The translations under genes and the position numbers were made by a program. From JAAZZIT01 sp964480525 (GTDB taxonomy: Bacteria > Bacillota > Clostridia > Oscillospirales > Ruminococcaceae): a stretch of 64,000 nucleotides of DNA. Position 1 is the stretch's first letter. Each line of letters begins with the position of its first letter. The stretch covers positions 1-64,000 of the forward strand of contig CAYZOV010000005.1 in NCBI GenBank assembly GCA_964480525.1, given 5' to 3'. Of the stretch, positions 15,419 to 24,288 are shown in pieces. Under the pieces are notes generated by a model. It did not search any database, was not told the origin of the DNA, and saw nothing but the letters and a program-made list of their open reading frames with translations.

Positions 15419-16735
15419 TTAAACTCTTTTAAATTTCGCAATAAAGAAACCATCGCTATTAAAATAATCGGGCAAAATTGTTGCACAATTATCCGACAAT
15501 TCTTTATAATTTTTATTTACGCTAACACCGATGAAGTCAGGGTGTTCCATTAGAAATTTTTCCACAACTTCTTCGTTTTCAGCTTTTGACAAAGTACAGG
15601 TTGAATACACTAAGATACCACCGCTTTTTAAATATTTAGCCGAGGTTTCCAAAATTTTATACTGGATTTTCGGCAAATCCTTAAATTCATCAGGATTTTT
15701 ATATTTAATTTCAGGCTTTCGTCTAATTACGCCAAGACCCGAACACGGAACATCGCATAAAATTCTGTCAGCCATAGGCATTTCTTCGTTATATACGCAA
15801 GCGTCATTTTGTTTGGCATACACATTGCTAAGCCCAAGCCTGCTTGCTCCGTCATTTATTAGTTTTACACGATTTTCGTGCAAATCAAAAGCAAAAACTT
15901 TGCCTGTATTTTTCATTTTTATAGCTGTTGTAAAAGTTTTGCCACCAGGTGCAGAACAAAGGTCAAGGATAGTTTCGTTCTCCTGCGCGTCCAAAGAAAG
16001 TGACGCAAGCTGGCTTGAAATATCCTGAACATAAATAAGCCCAAGCTTGTATGCCTTAGAATTTTCCACGGCAACACCGCCACTTATTCTGTAACAACAT
16101 TCAATCTGAGTTTTTTCAACGAAAAATCCGTCGCTTTCAAGCACGTTAATTATATCGGATTCGTTCATTCTAAGCGTGTTAAATCTAACAGTCAACGGCG
16201 TTTTTCCCAAAGAAGATTTCAGCATAGAAACAGCCACATCTCTGCCGTATTCTTTATCTAGTTTTGAAATAAGCCATTGTGGACAAGAATACATAATAGA
16301 CAGCTCTTCAATGTCATTTTTCCCTTTCGGAAGTTCCTTTTGGCTACGAATAAACGAACGTAAAACCCCATTTACAAATCCCGAAAGAGCAGGATTTTTG
16401 CATTTTTTCGCAAGTTTTACACTTTCATTTACCGACGCACTATCGGGAACGCTGTCCATATACAAAAGTTGGTAAATCCCCATTCTAAGTATAATTAACA
16501 CATCTGTATCTAATTTGTTTGTTTTAATTTTGGACAAATTGTTTATAACAGCGTCAAGTGTAATTTTTCGTTCAATTACGCCGTAAAAAAGTGCCGAAAC
16601 AAACCTTTTTTCCTGTGCCGACAAATTACTCTCGGTCAAAACCTTGTCAAGAATTATATTTGAGTAGGATTTATCAATTTCTATTTTTTTCAAAAGCTTT
16701 AAAACAATAGCTCTTGTATTTTTTGTGTTAGTCAT
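15419..16735 (-). CDS. rsmB: 16S rRNA (cytosine-967-C5)-methyltransferase
   Basis: The 438-residue protein joins an N-terminal NusB-like RNA-binding domain (1-135) to a SAM-dependent methyltransferase. SAM motif I is LDLCSAPGGKT (257-267); the catalytic pair is Cys331 (DVPCSGLGVIRRKPE) and Cys380 (YSTCTL). The ATG overlaps the stop of the peptidase gene (TAATG), with AGGAG just upstream. Confidence 0.96.
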   Translation of the reverse strand: MTNTKNTRAIVLKLLKKIEIDKSYSNIILDKVLTESNLSAQEKRFVSALFYGVIERKITLDAVINNLSKIKTNKLDTDVLIILRMGIYQLLYMDSVPDSASVNESVKLAKKCKNPALSGFVNGVLRSFIRSQKELPKGKNDIEELSIMYSCPQWLISKLDKEYGRDVAVSMLKSSLGKTPLTVRFNTLRMNESDIINVLESDGFFVEKTQIECCYRISGGVAVENSKAYKLGLIYVQDISSQLASLSLDAQENETILDLCSAPGGKTFTTAIKMKNTGKVFAFDLHENRVKLINDGASRLGLSNVYAKQNDACVYNEEMPMADRILCDVPCSGLGVIRRKPEIKYKNPDEFKDLPKIQYKILETSAKYLKSGGILVYSTCTLSKAENEEVVEKFLMEHPDFIGVSVNKNYKELSDNCATILPDYFNSDGFFIAKFKRV

Positions 16736-17460
16736 TAGTTTCTCCTGTTGCGACCCGAAGCATTAAGAATAATTACAAGCAATCTTAAAATTGTAGAAAG
16801 AGTTGAAACAAGTGCCGCAACATATGTCATCGCAGCCGCCGAAAGGACTTTCTTAGCCATAGGCACCTCGTCCGAATACAAAATCCCACGCTCATTCAAG
16901 GTTTTCAATGCTCTGTTACTTGCATTAAACTCCACAGGAAGCGTCACAATTTGGAAAACTGCTACAAGACAGTATGCCAAAAGTCCAACAATAGCAATCG
17001 TAAATCCCAAAGTACCTGTTTCGGTCAAGCCTACAAAAACCAAACCAATCATAATCAAAACCATAGAAATGCTCGAGCCGAAGTTGGTTATAGGAACAAG
17101 TGCCGAACGCACCTTTATTGGCGTATAATCCGTTGCGTGCTGAATAGCGTGACCTACCTCGTGTGCAGCAACACCAATCGCCGCAACAGACGTAGAGTTA
17201 TCAACGCTGTCCGAAAGTCTGATTACCTTTGCTTTTGGGTCGTAGTGGTCGGTAAGATTCCCACTTATATGCTCAATTTGAACGTCATAAAGACCGTTCT
17301 CGTCAAGAATTTGTCTTGCTACTTGACGTGCCGTCAGCCCTTTTCTGTTAGACATCTGACTATATTTTTTGTAGGTAGAATTAACCTTATTTTGTGCATA
17401 AAGTGCGAAAATCATCGCAGGAATAACAATTATAAACGTCCAGTCAAAACCGTAAAACAT
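16735..17460 (-). CDS. Membrane zinc metallopeptidase (Zn_peptidase_2, YugP-like)
   Basis: A 241-residue integral membrane peptidase. His100, Glu101 and His104 (AAHEVGHAIQHA) form the HExxH zinc site. Membrane helices lie at about 5-22, 125-150, 155-180 and 215-235. YugP-type proteins are uncharacterised neutral zinc peptidases; in many Clostridia they sit, as here, between fmt and rsmB. Overlap with rsmB implies cotranslation. The substrate is unknown. Confidence 0.9.
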   Translation of the reverse strand: MFYGFDWTFIIVIPAMIFALYAQNKVNSTYKKYSQMSNRKGLTARQVARQILDENGLYDVQIEHISGNLTDHYDPKAKVIRLSDSVDNSTSVAAIGVAAHEVGHAIQHATDYTPIKVRSALVPITNFGSSISMVLIMIGLVFVGLTETGTLGFTIAIVGLLAYCLVAVFQIVTLPVEFNASNRALKTLNERGILYSDEVPMAKKVLSAAAMTYVAALVSTLSTILRLLVIILNASGRNRRN

Positions 17461-17507
17461 CTATCTCAAATCCTTTCTGTTAAGCGTGTCCATAAAATAT
17501 TATGTGA

Positions 17508-18440
17508 TTACCCCAGAATTATTCCCTTTTCAACAGGTTTTCCCCTTAAATAATCGGCTGTTTTCATTCTTTTTGAACCCTCAGCCTGAATTTCCGTAAA
17601 CTTAATAACGCCGTCGGAACAAGCTACGCAAAGCTGTTTTTCGTCCACAACTTCGCCATTTTGCTTGTTTGTAGGTGTGTTCGATACAATCTCTGAACGA
17701 TAAATTTTAAGTCTTTTTCCGTTTAAAATTGTTGTTGCACACGGATAATCCGAAAGTCCACAAATTTGCTTGTGAATTTTTCTTACTGAATTAGAAAAAT
17801 CAATATTACACAAATCCTTTGTAATCATCGGAGCATAGCTAGACAAGCTTTCGTCCTGCTTTTCAGGGGTAATTTCGCCCTTTTCAAGCCCCTCGAGAGT
17901 TTCGATTAAAAGGTCTGCACCCTTAATCGCAAGTCTGTCAAAAAGCTCCGCCGAGGTTTCGTTTTCACCGATTTCGGTACTTGCCTTCAAAAGCATATCT
18001 CCCGTGTCAAGCCCCTCGCCCATAAGCATTGTGGTAATTCCCGTTTCCTTTTCATCGTTTAACACAGACCACTGTATAGGACCTGCACCACGGTATTTAG
18101 GCAAAAGACTTCCGTGAACATTCACACAGCCAAGGCGAGGTATTTCAAGCACCTCTTTAGGCAAAATTTTACCATACGCAACCACGACTATTACATCGGG
18201 TGCAATTTCCTTTAGCTCGTTTATATATTCATCTGCGGCTTTTTTCATACTCAAAGGCTGTAAAACCTTTGTATTGTGTGCAAGTGCTACCTCTTTTACA
18301 GGTGGGGGCATAAGTTTATAACCCCTGCCCTTTGGTTTGTCAGGCTGTGAAAAAACACAAGCCACGTCATAGCCTTTTTCGTAAAGTTTTTCAAGCGTCG
18401 GGACTGCAAAATCAGGCGTCCCCATAAAAACAACTTTCAT
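17508..18440 (-). CDS. fmt: Methionyl-tRNA formyltransferase
   Basis: Formylates initiator Met-tRNA with 10-formyl-THF. The 310-residue protein has MGTPDFAVPTL at the N-terminus and catalytic Asn107, His109 and Asp145 (VNVHGSLLPKYRGAGPIQW; GLDTGDML), followed by the C-terminal OB-like tRNA-binding domain. It is placed directly after def, so formylation and deformylation are coexpressed. Confidence 0.97.
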   Translation of the reverse strand: MKVVFMGTPDFAVPTLEKLYEKGYDVACVFSQPDKPKGRGYKLMPPPVKEVALAHNTKVLQPLSMKKAADEYINELKEIAPDVIVVVAYGKILPKEVLEIPRLGCVNVHGSLLPKYRGAGPIQWSVLNDEKETGITTMLMGEGLDTGDMLLKASTEIGENETSAELFDRLAIKGADLLIETLEGLEKGEITPEKQDESLSSYAPMITKDLCNIDFSNSVRKIHKQICGLSDYPCATTILNGKRLKIYRSEIVSNTPTNKQNGEVVDEKQLCVACSDGVIKFTEIQAEGSKRMKTADYLRGKPVEKGIILG

Positions 18441-18461
18441 ATTTTAAATCCTTTTATTAAA

Positions 18462-18920
18462 TTACTGTTCAACCTGAACTCTTTCTTCGATAAGGTCAAC
18501 AAAAAGCTTTCCGTCCAAGTGGTCTGTTTCGTGACAAACGGCTCTTGCAAAAAGTCCCTCGCACTCAACCTCGTACCATTCGCCAAATCTATTTTGAGCC
18601 TTGAACTTAACCTTGTTAGGTCTTGTTACATAACCCCAATCGTTTGGACAAGAAAGACAGCCCTCTACGTCACGCTGTTTACCTGATTTTGAAATAATTT
18701 CAGGATTGATAAGCTCAAAAAAGCCCTCTTCTACGTCAATTATGCAATATCTTCTCATAATGCCAATCTGTGGTGCTGCAAGACCTACGCCGTTTGCTTT
18801 TGCAAGTGTTTCTTTCATATCGTCAAGAATAGTATGGAGTTTTTCGTCAAAGTTTTCAACAGGTCTGCATTTTTTTTTCAAAACTTCGTCGCCTTTTTTT
18901 ACAATATTTCTTACTGCCAT
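18462..18920 (-). CDS. def: Peptide deformylase
   Basis: Removes the N-formyl group from nascent proteins. All three signature motifs are present in 152 residues: GVGLAAPQIG (44-53), EGCLS (86-90, metal ligand Cys88) and HETDH (130-134, His130/Glu131/His134). The short C-terminus and length are typical of the compact type found in Clostridia. It lies between priA and fmt. Confidence 0.97.
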   Translation of the reverse strand: MAVRNIVKKGDEVLKKKCRPVENFDEKLHTILDDMKETLAKANGVGLAAPQIGIMRRYCIIDVEEGFFELINPEIISKSGKQRDVEGCLSCPNDWGYVTRPNKVKFKAQNRFGEWYEVECEGLFARAVCHETDHLDGKLFVDLIEERVQVEQ

Positions 18921-18939
18921 TTTAAAATCCTTTCTTTAA

Positions 18940-21402
18940 TTAAACAGATATATCTCCGTTAATATCCGCAAAAACACGAACATTAGTGAAAGATTTATAT
19001 TTCATACAACGGATTAACAATTCGTCAATCATTGCTCTGAAATCCTTATTATTTTTGCATTTAAGAATAATTCTGTATCTGAATCTATTGTTTACTCTGC
19101 CCACTAAATATGTTGTAGGTCCTAAAATTCTTAAAGGTATTTTTACGTCGTGTTTGATAAGATATTTTTTTATTTCTTCAACAAAAATATTCGCCGCTTT
19201 TTTTACTTCGCTTTCGATTGGCGACGTAAAACCAATCACACACAAATCGCAAAAAGGCGGATACAAAAGCGCTTTTCTCATTGCAATTTCTTCTTGGAAA
19301 AAAGCTTTATAATCCTGTCTTGAAGCAAGCTCAATAACATAATGTTCAGGAACAAAAGTCTGCAAAAATGCAACACCTTTTTTCTCTGCACGACCGCTTC
19401 GCCCCACAACCTGCGTTATAAGCGAAAAAGTACGTTCGTAACTTTTATAATCTCCCATAAACAGAATCTTGTCAAGAGAAATAACCCCCACCGTTGTAAC
19501 GTTAGGAAAATCAAGTCCTTTGGCAATCATTTGAGTACCAATCATAATATCATATTTTCCCTGTGCAAAATCGTTGAAATTCTTTTCATATGAGAACTTG
19601 GAACTTGTTGTATCAGCGTCCATTCGCAATATTTTAGCTTCGGGCAACAATTTTTGAAGTTCATCTTCGGCTTTTTGAGTACCCACACCGCTCATTTTCA
19701 GCTTATCTGAACCGCAATTATCACATTTTTTCGGCAAAGAACGTGTATAACCGCAATAATGACACATCATTTTTCCGTTTTTCTTGTGATAAGTCAAAGT
19801 GATACTGCAATTCGGACATTCTATAGTTTTTTTACAATCTCGGCAACTGACAAACGTATGAAAACCACGTCTGTTAAGCAACAAAATTGCCTGTTCTTTG
19901 TCTTTCAGGTTTTGTTTTAATCTTTTTACAAGTGAATAACTGAAAAGTCCGCTGTCACCCTCTGTATCGTTATCCAGCATATCAACTATGCAAACAGACG
20001 GAAGATTATTCCCAGAAAATCTTTCGTTTAGTTCAAACAAACTGAAACGGTTCTTTTTGGCAAAATAATAGCTTTCAATTGACGGTGTCGCAGACCCCAT
20101 CAACAAAACACAATTATTATACCCACATCTTTGAATCGCCACATCTCGCGCGTGATAACGTGGAGATTTTTCGGATTTATATGTCTGTTCGCCCTCCTCG
20201 TCCATAATAATTAAACCTAAGTTCTGACAAGGGGCAAAAACCGCACTTCTTGTACCAATAACAATTTTAGCGTCGCCGTTTTTGATTCTTTTAAATTCGT
20301 CAACACGCTGTCCTAAAGACAAATTAGAATGGATTATGGCAACAACATCTCCGAAATACGATTGAAATTTGTTTACCATTTGGGGCGTAAGGGCAATTTC
20401 GGGTACCATCATAATTGCAGATTTTCCGTTTTTAACAACATAATCTATAAGCTTTATAAACACAGCTGTTTTGCCACTTCCCGTAATACCGTGAAGCAAT
20501 GCTCCGGACGGTTTTTTGTTGTCTATAAGACATTTAATTCCGTCAAAAGCTTTTTGTTGCGAATCATTTAAGATAATCGATTCGGCGTCAATTCGTTCAA
20601 CGAAAAGATTTTCCGAAGCTTTTCTGAAAATCTCGTATTCGTATTCTTGCAAAACTCCGATAGAAACAAGATTTGAAACTATCGTTGGTGTTACGCCTGT
20701 TAAGTAGCATACTTCTTTTATCGAAGCTGTTTCAATTTCTTCGATAAGTTCAACAACAAGATGTTGTTTTGGCGTAAGTTTCTTTTGAATTTCACCGTTA
20801 ACATAGCTTTCCGAAAGCGCTACCATTTTAACAGTTTCGTCGCCTACTCTGCGTTTAAAGGTATCAATAACCTCAACAACACCCTTGTCAATAAGGCTTT
20901 TAATGGCGTGTTTCTTTTCACATTTCGGGTCGTCCTCTAAAAAGGAATCGACCTTTTTAGAAGTATTATTTCGCATAAAATCGACTATTTGCTGTTCTTC
21001 GTCCGAAAGAGGTTCGGTTATTTCAGCATTTACAAGAGAATAACGCAATTTGTGAGTATACGAAAATCCGCTGGGTACAATGGTTTTATACGCTTCGTAA
21101 AAAGTACAAAATGTATTTTCTTTAAGCCAAAAAACCAAACGCATAAGTTCGTCATTAACCAAAGTTTGGTCGTCCACAACCTGCAAAATCGACTTTAAAT
21201 CAGGATTATATGTATCTTGCTGATACATTCTCGTTATGAATCCGATACGTCTGCGATTTCCTTTTCCAAACGGAACCAACACTCTTGTTCCGTTTTGTAA
21301 ACACTCCTGCATTTGTTGTGAAACAGCATAACTGTACTCAACATCATAACTGTACGAGGCGTTGCTAAGTGCAACTTTAGCTATTAAAAACACACCTTGC
21401 AA
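18940..21402 (-). CDS. priA: Primosomal replication restart helicase PriA
   Basis: A 3'-5' helicase that reloads the replisome at stalled forks; about 820 residues. Visible are the N-terminal DNA-binding domain, Walker A (GITGSGKT, near residue 308), Walker B (IIMDEEGEQTYK; DEEGE where DEEHE is more usual), a zinc-binding cysteine cluster (SCRDCKKTIECPNCS, then MCHYCGYTR and KCDNCGSDK) and the C-terminal helicase motifs (GTQMIAKGLDFP, GRSGR). The GTG at 21411 overlaps the GGAGG itself, so the TTG at 21402, 8 nt after GGAGG, is the more likely start. In Bacillus coaBC separates rpoZ and priA; here it is absent. Confidence 0.95.
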   Translation of the reverse strand: MQGVFLIAKVALSNASYSYDVEYSYAVSQQMQECLQNGTRVLVPFGKGNRRRIGFITRMYQQDTYNPDLKSILQVVDDQTLVNDELMRLVFWLKENTFCTFYEAYKTIVPSGFSYTHKLRYSLVNAEITEPLSDEEQQIVDFMRNNTSKKVDSFLEDDPKCEKKHAIKSLIDKGVVEVIDTFKRRVGDETVKMVALSESYVNGEIQKKLTPKQHLVVELIEEIETASIKEVCYLTGVTPTIVSNLVSIGVLQEYEYEIFRKASENLFVERIDAESIILNDSQQKAFDGIKCLIDNKKPSGALLHGITGSGKTAVFIKLIDYVVKNGKSAIMMVPEIALTPQMVNKFQSYFGDVVAIIHSNLSLGQRVDEFKRIKNGDAKIVIGTRSAVFAPCQNLGLIIMDEEGEQTYKSEKSPRYHARDVAIQRCGYNNCVLLMGSATPSIESYYFAKKNRFSLFELNERFSGNNLPSVCIVDMLDNDTEGDSGLFSYSLVKRLKQNLKDKEQAILLLNRRGFHTFVSCRDCKKTIECPNCSITLTYHKKNGKMMCHYCGYTRSLPKKCDNCGSDKLKMSGVGTQKAEDELQKLLPEAKILRMDADTTSSKFSYEKNFNDFAQGKYDIMIGTQMIAKGLDFPNVTTVGVISLDKILFMGDYKSYERTFSLITQVVGRSGRAEKKGVAFLQTFVPEHYVIELASRQDYKAFFQEEIAMRKALLYPPFCDLCVIGFTSPIESEVKKAANIFVEEIKKYLIKHDVKIPLRILGPTTYLVGRVNNRFRYRIILKCKNNKDFRAMIDELLIRCMKYKSFTNVRVFADINGDISV

Positions 21403-21435
21403 CCTGCACACCTCCGCATAAAAAATGATTATCTC

Positions 21436-21648
21436 TTAATTTTTATTTCTGATTCTTTCGTCCTCAATAAGCTTATAATCGCCTTTTGCAAATTCAGCCA
21501 CAGCCATTTTAACAGGCTTTTCGTCAAGGATAATATTTTCTTCAAGAGCGTTTTCTGAAATTTCTCTTGCTCTTTTAGCTACTGCGATAACAAGTGAGTA
21601 GTAGCTTTCGTTGTTTTTCAAAATCTGGTTTACTGCCGGTCTAAGCAT
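21436..21648 (-). CDS. rpoZ: RNA polymerase omega subunit
   Basis: A 70-residue omega subunit that promotes RNA polymerase assembly: [20 protein letters not shown], then AVAKRAREI, with the C-terminal KPVKMAVAEFAKGDY. The start at 21648 is chosen over an upstream ATG at 21690 because it begins the conserved region and GAGGTG lies 7 nt before it. It overlaps the gmk stop by 8 nt, implying translational coupling. Confidence 0.93.
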   Translation of the reverse strand: MLRPAVNQILKNNESYYSLVIAVAKRAREISENALEENIILDEKPVKMAVAEFAKGDYKLIEDERIRNKN

Positions 21649-22249
21649 TTTTAAGCACCTCATCAATAATATTATTTTTGTTTTTTTCAAGCTTCGCTAC
21701 ATCCATAATTGAGATAAAGCCCTCAATCGCTTCGCTAAGCTCATCATTCATCATTACATAATCATAATCGTAAGCCTTTTTAATTTCGCCAACTGCCTCG
21801 CTGACACGCTTTTCGATTACGTCCTCTGTTTCCGTTCCACGCTTATTAAGACGGCGTTTAAGCTCCTTAACAGACGGTGGAAGAATAAAAATCAATTTCG
21901 CCTCGGGCATACGCTCCTTAACAAGCATAGCGCCCTTTGTTTCAATTTCCAAAATCACGTCAAATCCTGCATTGAGTTTATCCTCAACAGCACTTTTCGG
22001 TGTTCCGTAAAAATTTCCGCAAAACTCGGCATATTCAAGCATTTGACCGTTTTCGACAAGTTTTTTAAATTCGTCTTTAGTCATAAAGAAATAATTTACT
22101 CCGTCAACTTCGCCCTCTCGTGGAAGTCGTGTTGTAGCCGAAACAGAGTAAAAAACATTTTTGTTTCGTTTAAAAACCTCAGCAAGAATAGTTCCTTTGC
22201 CGCAACCTGACGGTGCAGAAACTACATAAAGCATACCTTTTTTATTCAT
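21641..22249 (-). CDS. gmk: Guanylate kinase
   Basis: Phosphorylates GMP to GDP. About 202 residues starting at the ATG at 22249, which has GAGG 9 nt before it inside the remA tail; upstream in-frame starts lack such support. The P-loop ([10 protein letters not shown]), [17 protein letters not shown] (GMP binding) and a lid-region segment [12 protein letters not shown] are present. It overlaps remA by 8 nt. Confidence 0.96.
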   Translation of the reverse strand: MNKKGMLYVVSAPSGCGKGTILAEVFKRNKNVFYSVSATTRLPREGEVDGVNYFFMTKDEFKKLVENGQMLEYAEFCGNFYGTPKSAVEDKLNAGFDVILEIETKGAMLVKERMPEAKLIFILPPSVKELKRRLNKRGTETEDVIEKRVSEAVGEIKKAYDYDYVMMNDELSEAIEGFISIMDVAKLEKNKNNIIDEVLKNA

Positions 22250-22499
22250 CTTCTTCGTCCTCGTCAATATCATCTAGTCTGCCGGCAACAGTTTCGGGCT
22301 GAACAGCAGAGAGTATAACGTGGTCGCTGTCCATAACTATAACAGCTCTGGTTCTTCGTCCGTATGTTGCGTCAATAAGAGTACCCTTGTCCTTTGCCTC
22401 CTGAATAATTCTCTTAATCGGTGCAGATTCAGGACTGACGATAGCAATAAGTCTTGCTGACGAAATCATATTGCCGAAGCCTATGTTAATAAGTTGCAT
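22242..22499 (-). CDS. remA: RemA/DUF370 extracellular matrix regulator
   Basis: An 85-residue DNA-binding protein of the RemA family: [20 protein letters not shown], then [10 protein letters not shown] and [14 protein letters not shown]. In Bacillus RemA activates biofilm matrix operons as an octameric ring; the role in Clostridia is less known. AAGGAG lies 8 nt before the ATG at 22499, so the longer start at 22508 is rejected. The acidic tail ([10 protein letters not shown]) is encoded in the overlap with gmk. The yicC-remA-gmk order is standard for Firmicutes. Confidence 0.93.
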   Translation of the reverse strand: MQLINIGFGNMISSARLIAIVSPESAPIKRIIQEAKDKGTLIDATYGRRTRAVIVMDSDHVILSAVQPETVAGRLDDIDEDEEDE

Positions 22500-22511
22500 T
22501 GCAAACACTCC

Positions 22512-23390
22512 TTATTCAATATTTTGAATTTGTTCTCTGATTTTTTCAATTTCGGATTTCAGATTTACCACCATTTGAGTAATAGTCAAGTCCTGACATT
22601 TAGACCCTGTTGTGTTAACCTCTCTATTCATTTCCTGAACGATAAAATCAAGCTTTTTGCCCACGGGTTCATCTGTTTCGATAAGCTTTCTGAACTGAGA
22701 AATGTGACTTCTTAAACGCACGGTTTCCTCGTCCACAGCGGTTTTTTCAGAAAAAATAGCAGCCTCAGTAATAATTCTTGCTTCGTCGATATTTTTATCC
22801 TCCAAAACAGCCTTTAGTTTGCTTGTAAGACGTTCACGATAGCTTTCGGTCACCATCGGTGAACGCTCCTCAATTTCGCCGACAACCTTTTCGATAAAAT
22901 CAAGTTTTGACGAAACGTCCTCTTTCATCTTTTCGCCCTCGGTCTGGCGCATTGAAACAAACTTGTCAAGTGCGACTTCGGCAACCTCTTTAACAGCGTT
23001 CCAAATTTCCTCCTCGTCCTCCGTAACTTTCTTTACGGTGAAAACATCAGGAAATCTCATAATCTGCGTAAGGGTAATGTCGTCTTTGAGGTTAAGCTCC
23101 TTGTTAGCCTCTCTTAAAGCGTTTATGTAGCCGTTTGCAATAATAGGGTTTACCTCAATGCAAGCGTCTGCACCCTCTTGGTTAAAAATAGAAACCGCCA
23201 CTTCGACTTTGCCCCGTGAAATTTTGCCGTTAAGAAAGCTTTTCAGCTTTTCCTCTAGATAGCCGTAGGCTCTTGGCAATCTTGCGTTAAACTCATAATA
23301 TCTGTGATTTACAGAGCGAATTTCCACAAGTATTTCACGATTGCCAACAAGACGTTGTTCACGTCCGTATCCGGTCATACTTTTTAGCAT
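22512..23390 (-). CDS. yicC: YicC family endoribonuclease
   Basis: The 292-residue protein opens MLKSMTGYGRE and continues with EIRSVNHRYYEFNARLPR, and has the C-terminal DUF1732 blocks DEETVRLRSHISQF and GKKLDFIVQEMNREVNT, then GSK. YicC proteins are now known as RNA-cleaving enzymes in E. coli; the B. subtilis homologue is YloC. It is the first gene of the operon reading to thiN, behind a good promoter at 23471-23499. Confidence 0.93.
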   Translation of the reverse strand: MLKSMTGYGREQRLVGNREILVEIRSVNHRYYEFNARLPRAYGYLEEKLKSFLNGKISRGKVEVAVSIFNQEGADACIEVNPIIANGYINALREANKELNLKDDITLTQIMRFPDVFTVKKVTEDEEEIWNAVKEVAEVALDKFVSMRQTEGEKMKEDVSSKLDFIEKVVGEIEERSPMVTESYRERLTSKLKAVLEDKNIDEARIITEAAIFSEKTAVDEETVRLRSHISQFRKLIETDEPVGKKLDFIVQEMNREVNTTGSKCQDLTITQMVVNLKSEIEKIREQIQNIE

Positions 23391-23470
23391 AAATTTTTCT
23401 CTTCCCTTTTTTAAAAACTTATCGGAAACCTTTGTCTATTATCCAACACACTTTTCCAATATATCATCTT

Positions 23471-23499
23471 ATTATAACACTTTTACGTTATAATAGCAA
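23471..23499 (-). promoter_or_regulatory. Promoter of the yicC-thiN operon
   Basis: On the minus strand TTGCTA (23494-23499), 17-nt spacer and TATAAT (23471-23476), 81 nt before the yicC start. A second TATAAT-like element just upstream is less well placed. Confidence 0.65.
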
Positions 23500-23568
23500 G
23501 CAAATTTAATACAATATTTATTTTTATTTTACATACATTTAATATTGTTAAACTCAAATAACGCTCAT

Positions 23569-24222
23569 TTATAACATCTTCAAAATTTCGGCAATAAGAT
23601 TTGCACAATTATCTTTAAGCATGACATAATCGTACTTTTTGAAAACGTCTGCCGTGGTACTTCCCGTTAAAACTCCGCCAAAAGCCACACCTGCATTTTC
23701 AGCAGTTTCAGCGTCAACAAAGCTATCTCCCACATACAACGTGTTTTCTTTTTTCGAGTTTAAACGCTCGATACAAAGCTCAAGACCGCTTGGGTCAGGT
23801 TTGTGTACTTTAACATCTTCACCGCCTATAATTACATCAACACACGGTGTATCTATTTCTTTTTTAAAGCTATCCTCAATACGATATCTATACTTTGTGG
23901 AAACAATACCGATTTTAAAACCATTTTCTTTAAGCTTTTTTAAACCGTCAATTACGCCGTCATAAAACACAGTAAATTTTACCATTATTTCGTCGGCTTT
24001 TTTTACATAAACCTTTCTCATTTGTGCAAGTTTTTCATCATCTGTAACACCGCAAAGTACCGTAAAAGCCTGTTCTAAAGTCAAACCGATTGTGTTATAA
24101 ATCGAAGTATCGTCGGGGATTTCAAAGCCGAAATTTGAAATTGTATGTTTAAAACACCTCAAAATTCCTTTTGAAGAATCCGCAAGCGTCAAATCAAAAT
24201 CGAAAATAATCGTATCAAACAT
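23569..24222 (-). CDS. HAD-superfamily phosphatase (phosphoglycolate phosphatase-like)
   Basis: A 217-residue haloacid-dehalogenase hydrolase. Motif I is FDFDLT (nucleophile Asp8, acid Asp10), motif II IVSTK, motif III with KPDPSGLELC, and motif IV YVGDSFVDAETAENAG. The cap is the helical type seen in Gph/PpaX enzymes. The start at 24222 has GGAGG 5 nt upstream; an upstream ATG at 24270 lies in the hairpin region after glmS and is rejected. Substrate cannot be told from sequence. It lies 66 nt downstream of glmS. Confidence 0.85.
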   Translation of the reverse strand: MFDTIIFDFDLTLADSSKGILRCFKHTISNFGFEIPDDTSIYNTIGLTLEQAFTVLCGVTDDEKLAQMRKVYVKKADEIMVKFTVFYDGVIDGLKKLKENGFKIGIVSTKYRYRIEDSFKKEIDTPCVDVIIGGEDVKVHKPDPSGLELCIERLNSKKENTLYVGDSFVDAETAENAGVAFGGVLTGSTTADVFKKYDYVMLKDNCANLIAEILKML

Positions 24223-24245
24223 TTTTACCTCCGTAAACAAACAAT

Positions 24246-24270
24246 TTGCCACGCTGAAAAAACGTGGCAA
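24246..24270 (-). terminator. Hairpin between glmS and the HAD gene
   Basis: TTGCCACG (24246-24253) pairs perfectly with CGTGGCAA (24263-24270) around a 9-nt loop. The minus-strand tail (ATTGTTTG) has few U, so it is a weak terminator or an mRNA processing/stability element that would lower HAD expression relative to glmS. Confidence 0.5.
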
Positions 24271-24288
24271 AAGTATTTTTGTATATTG

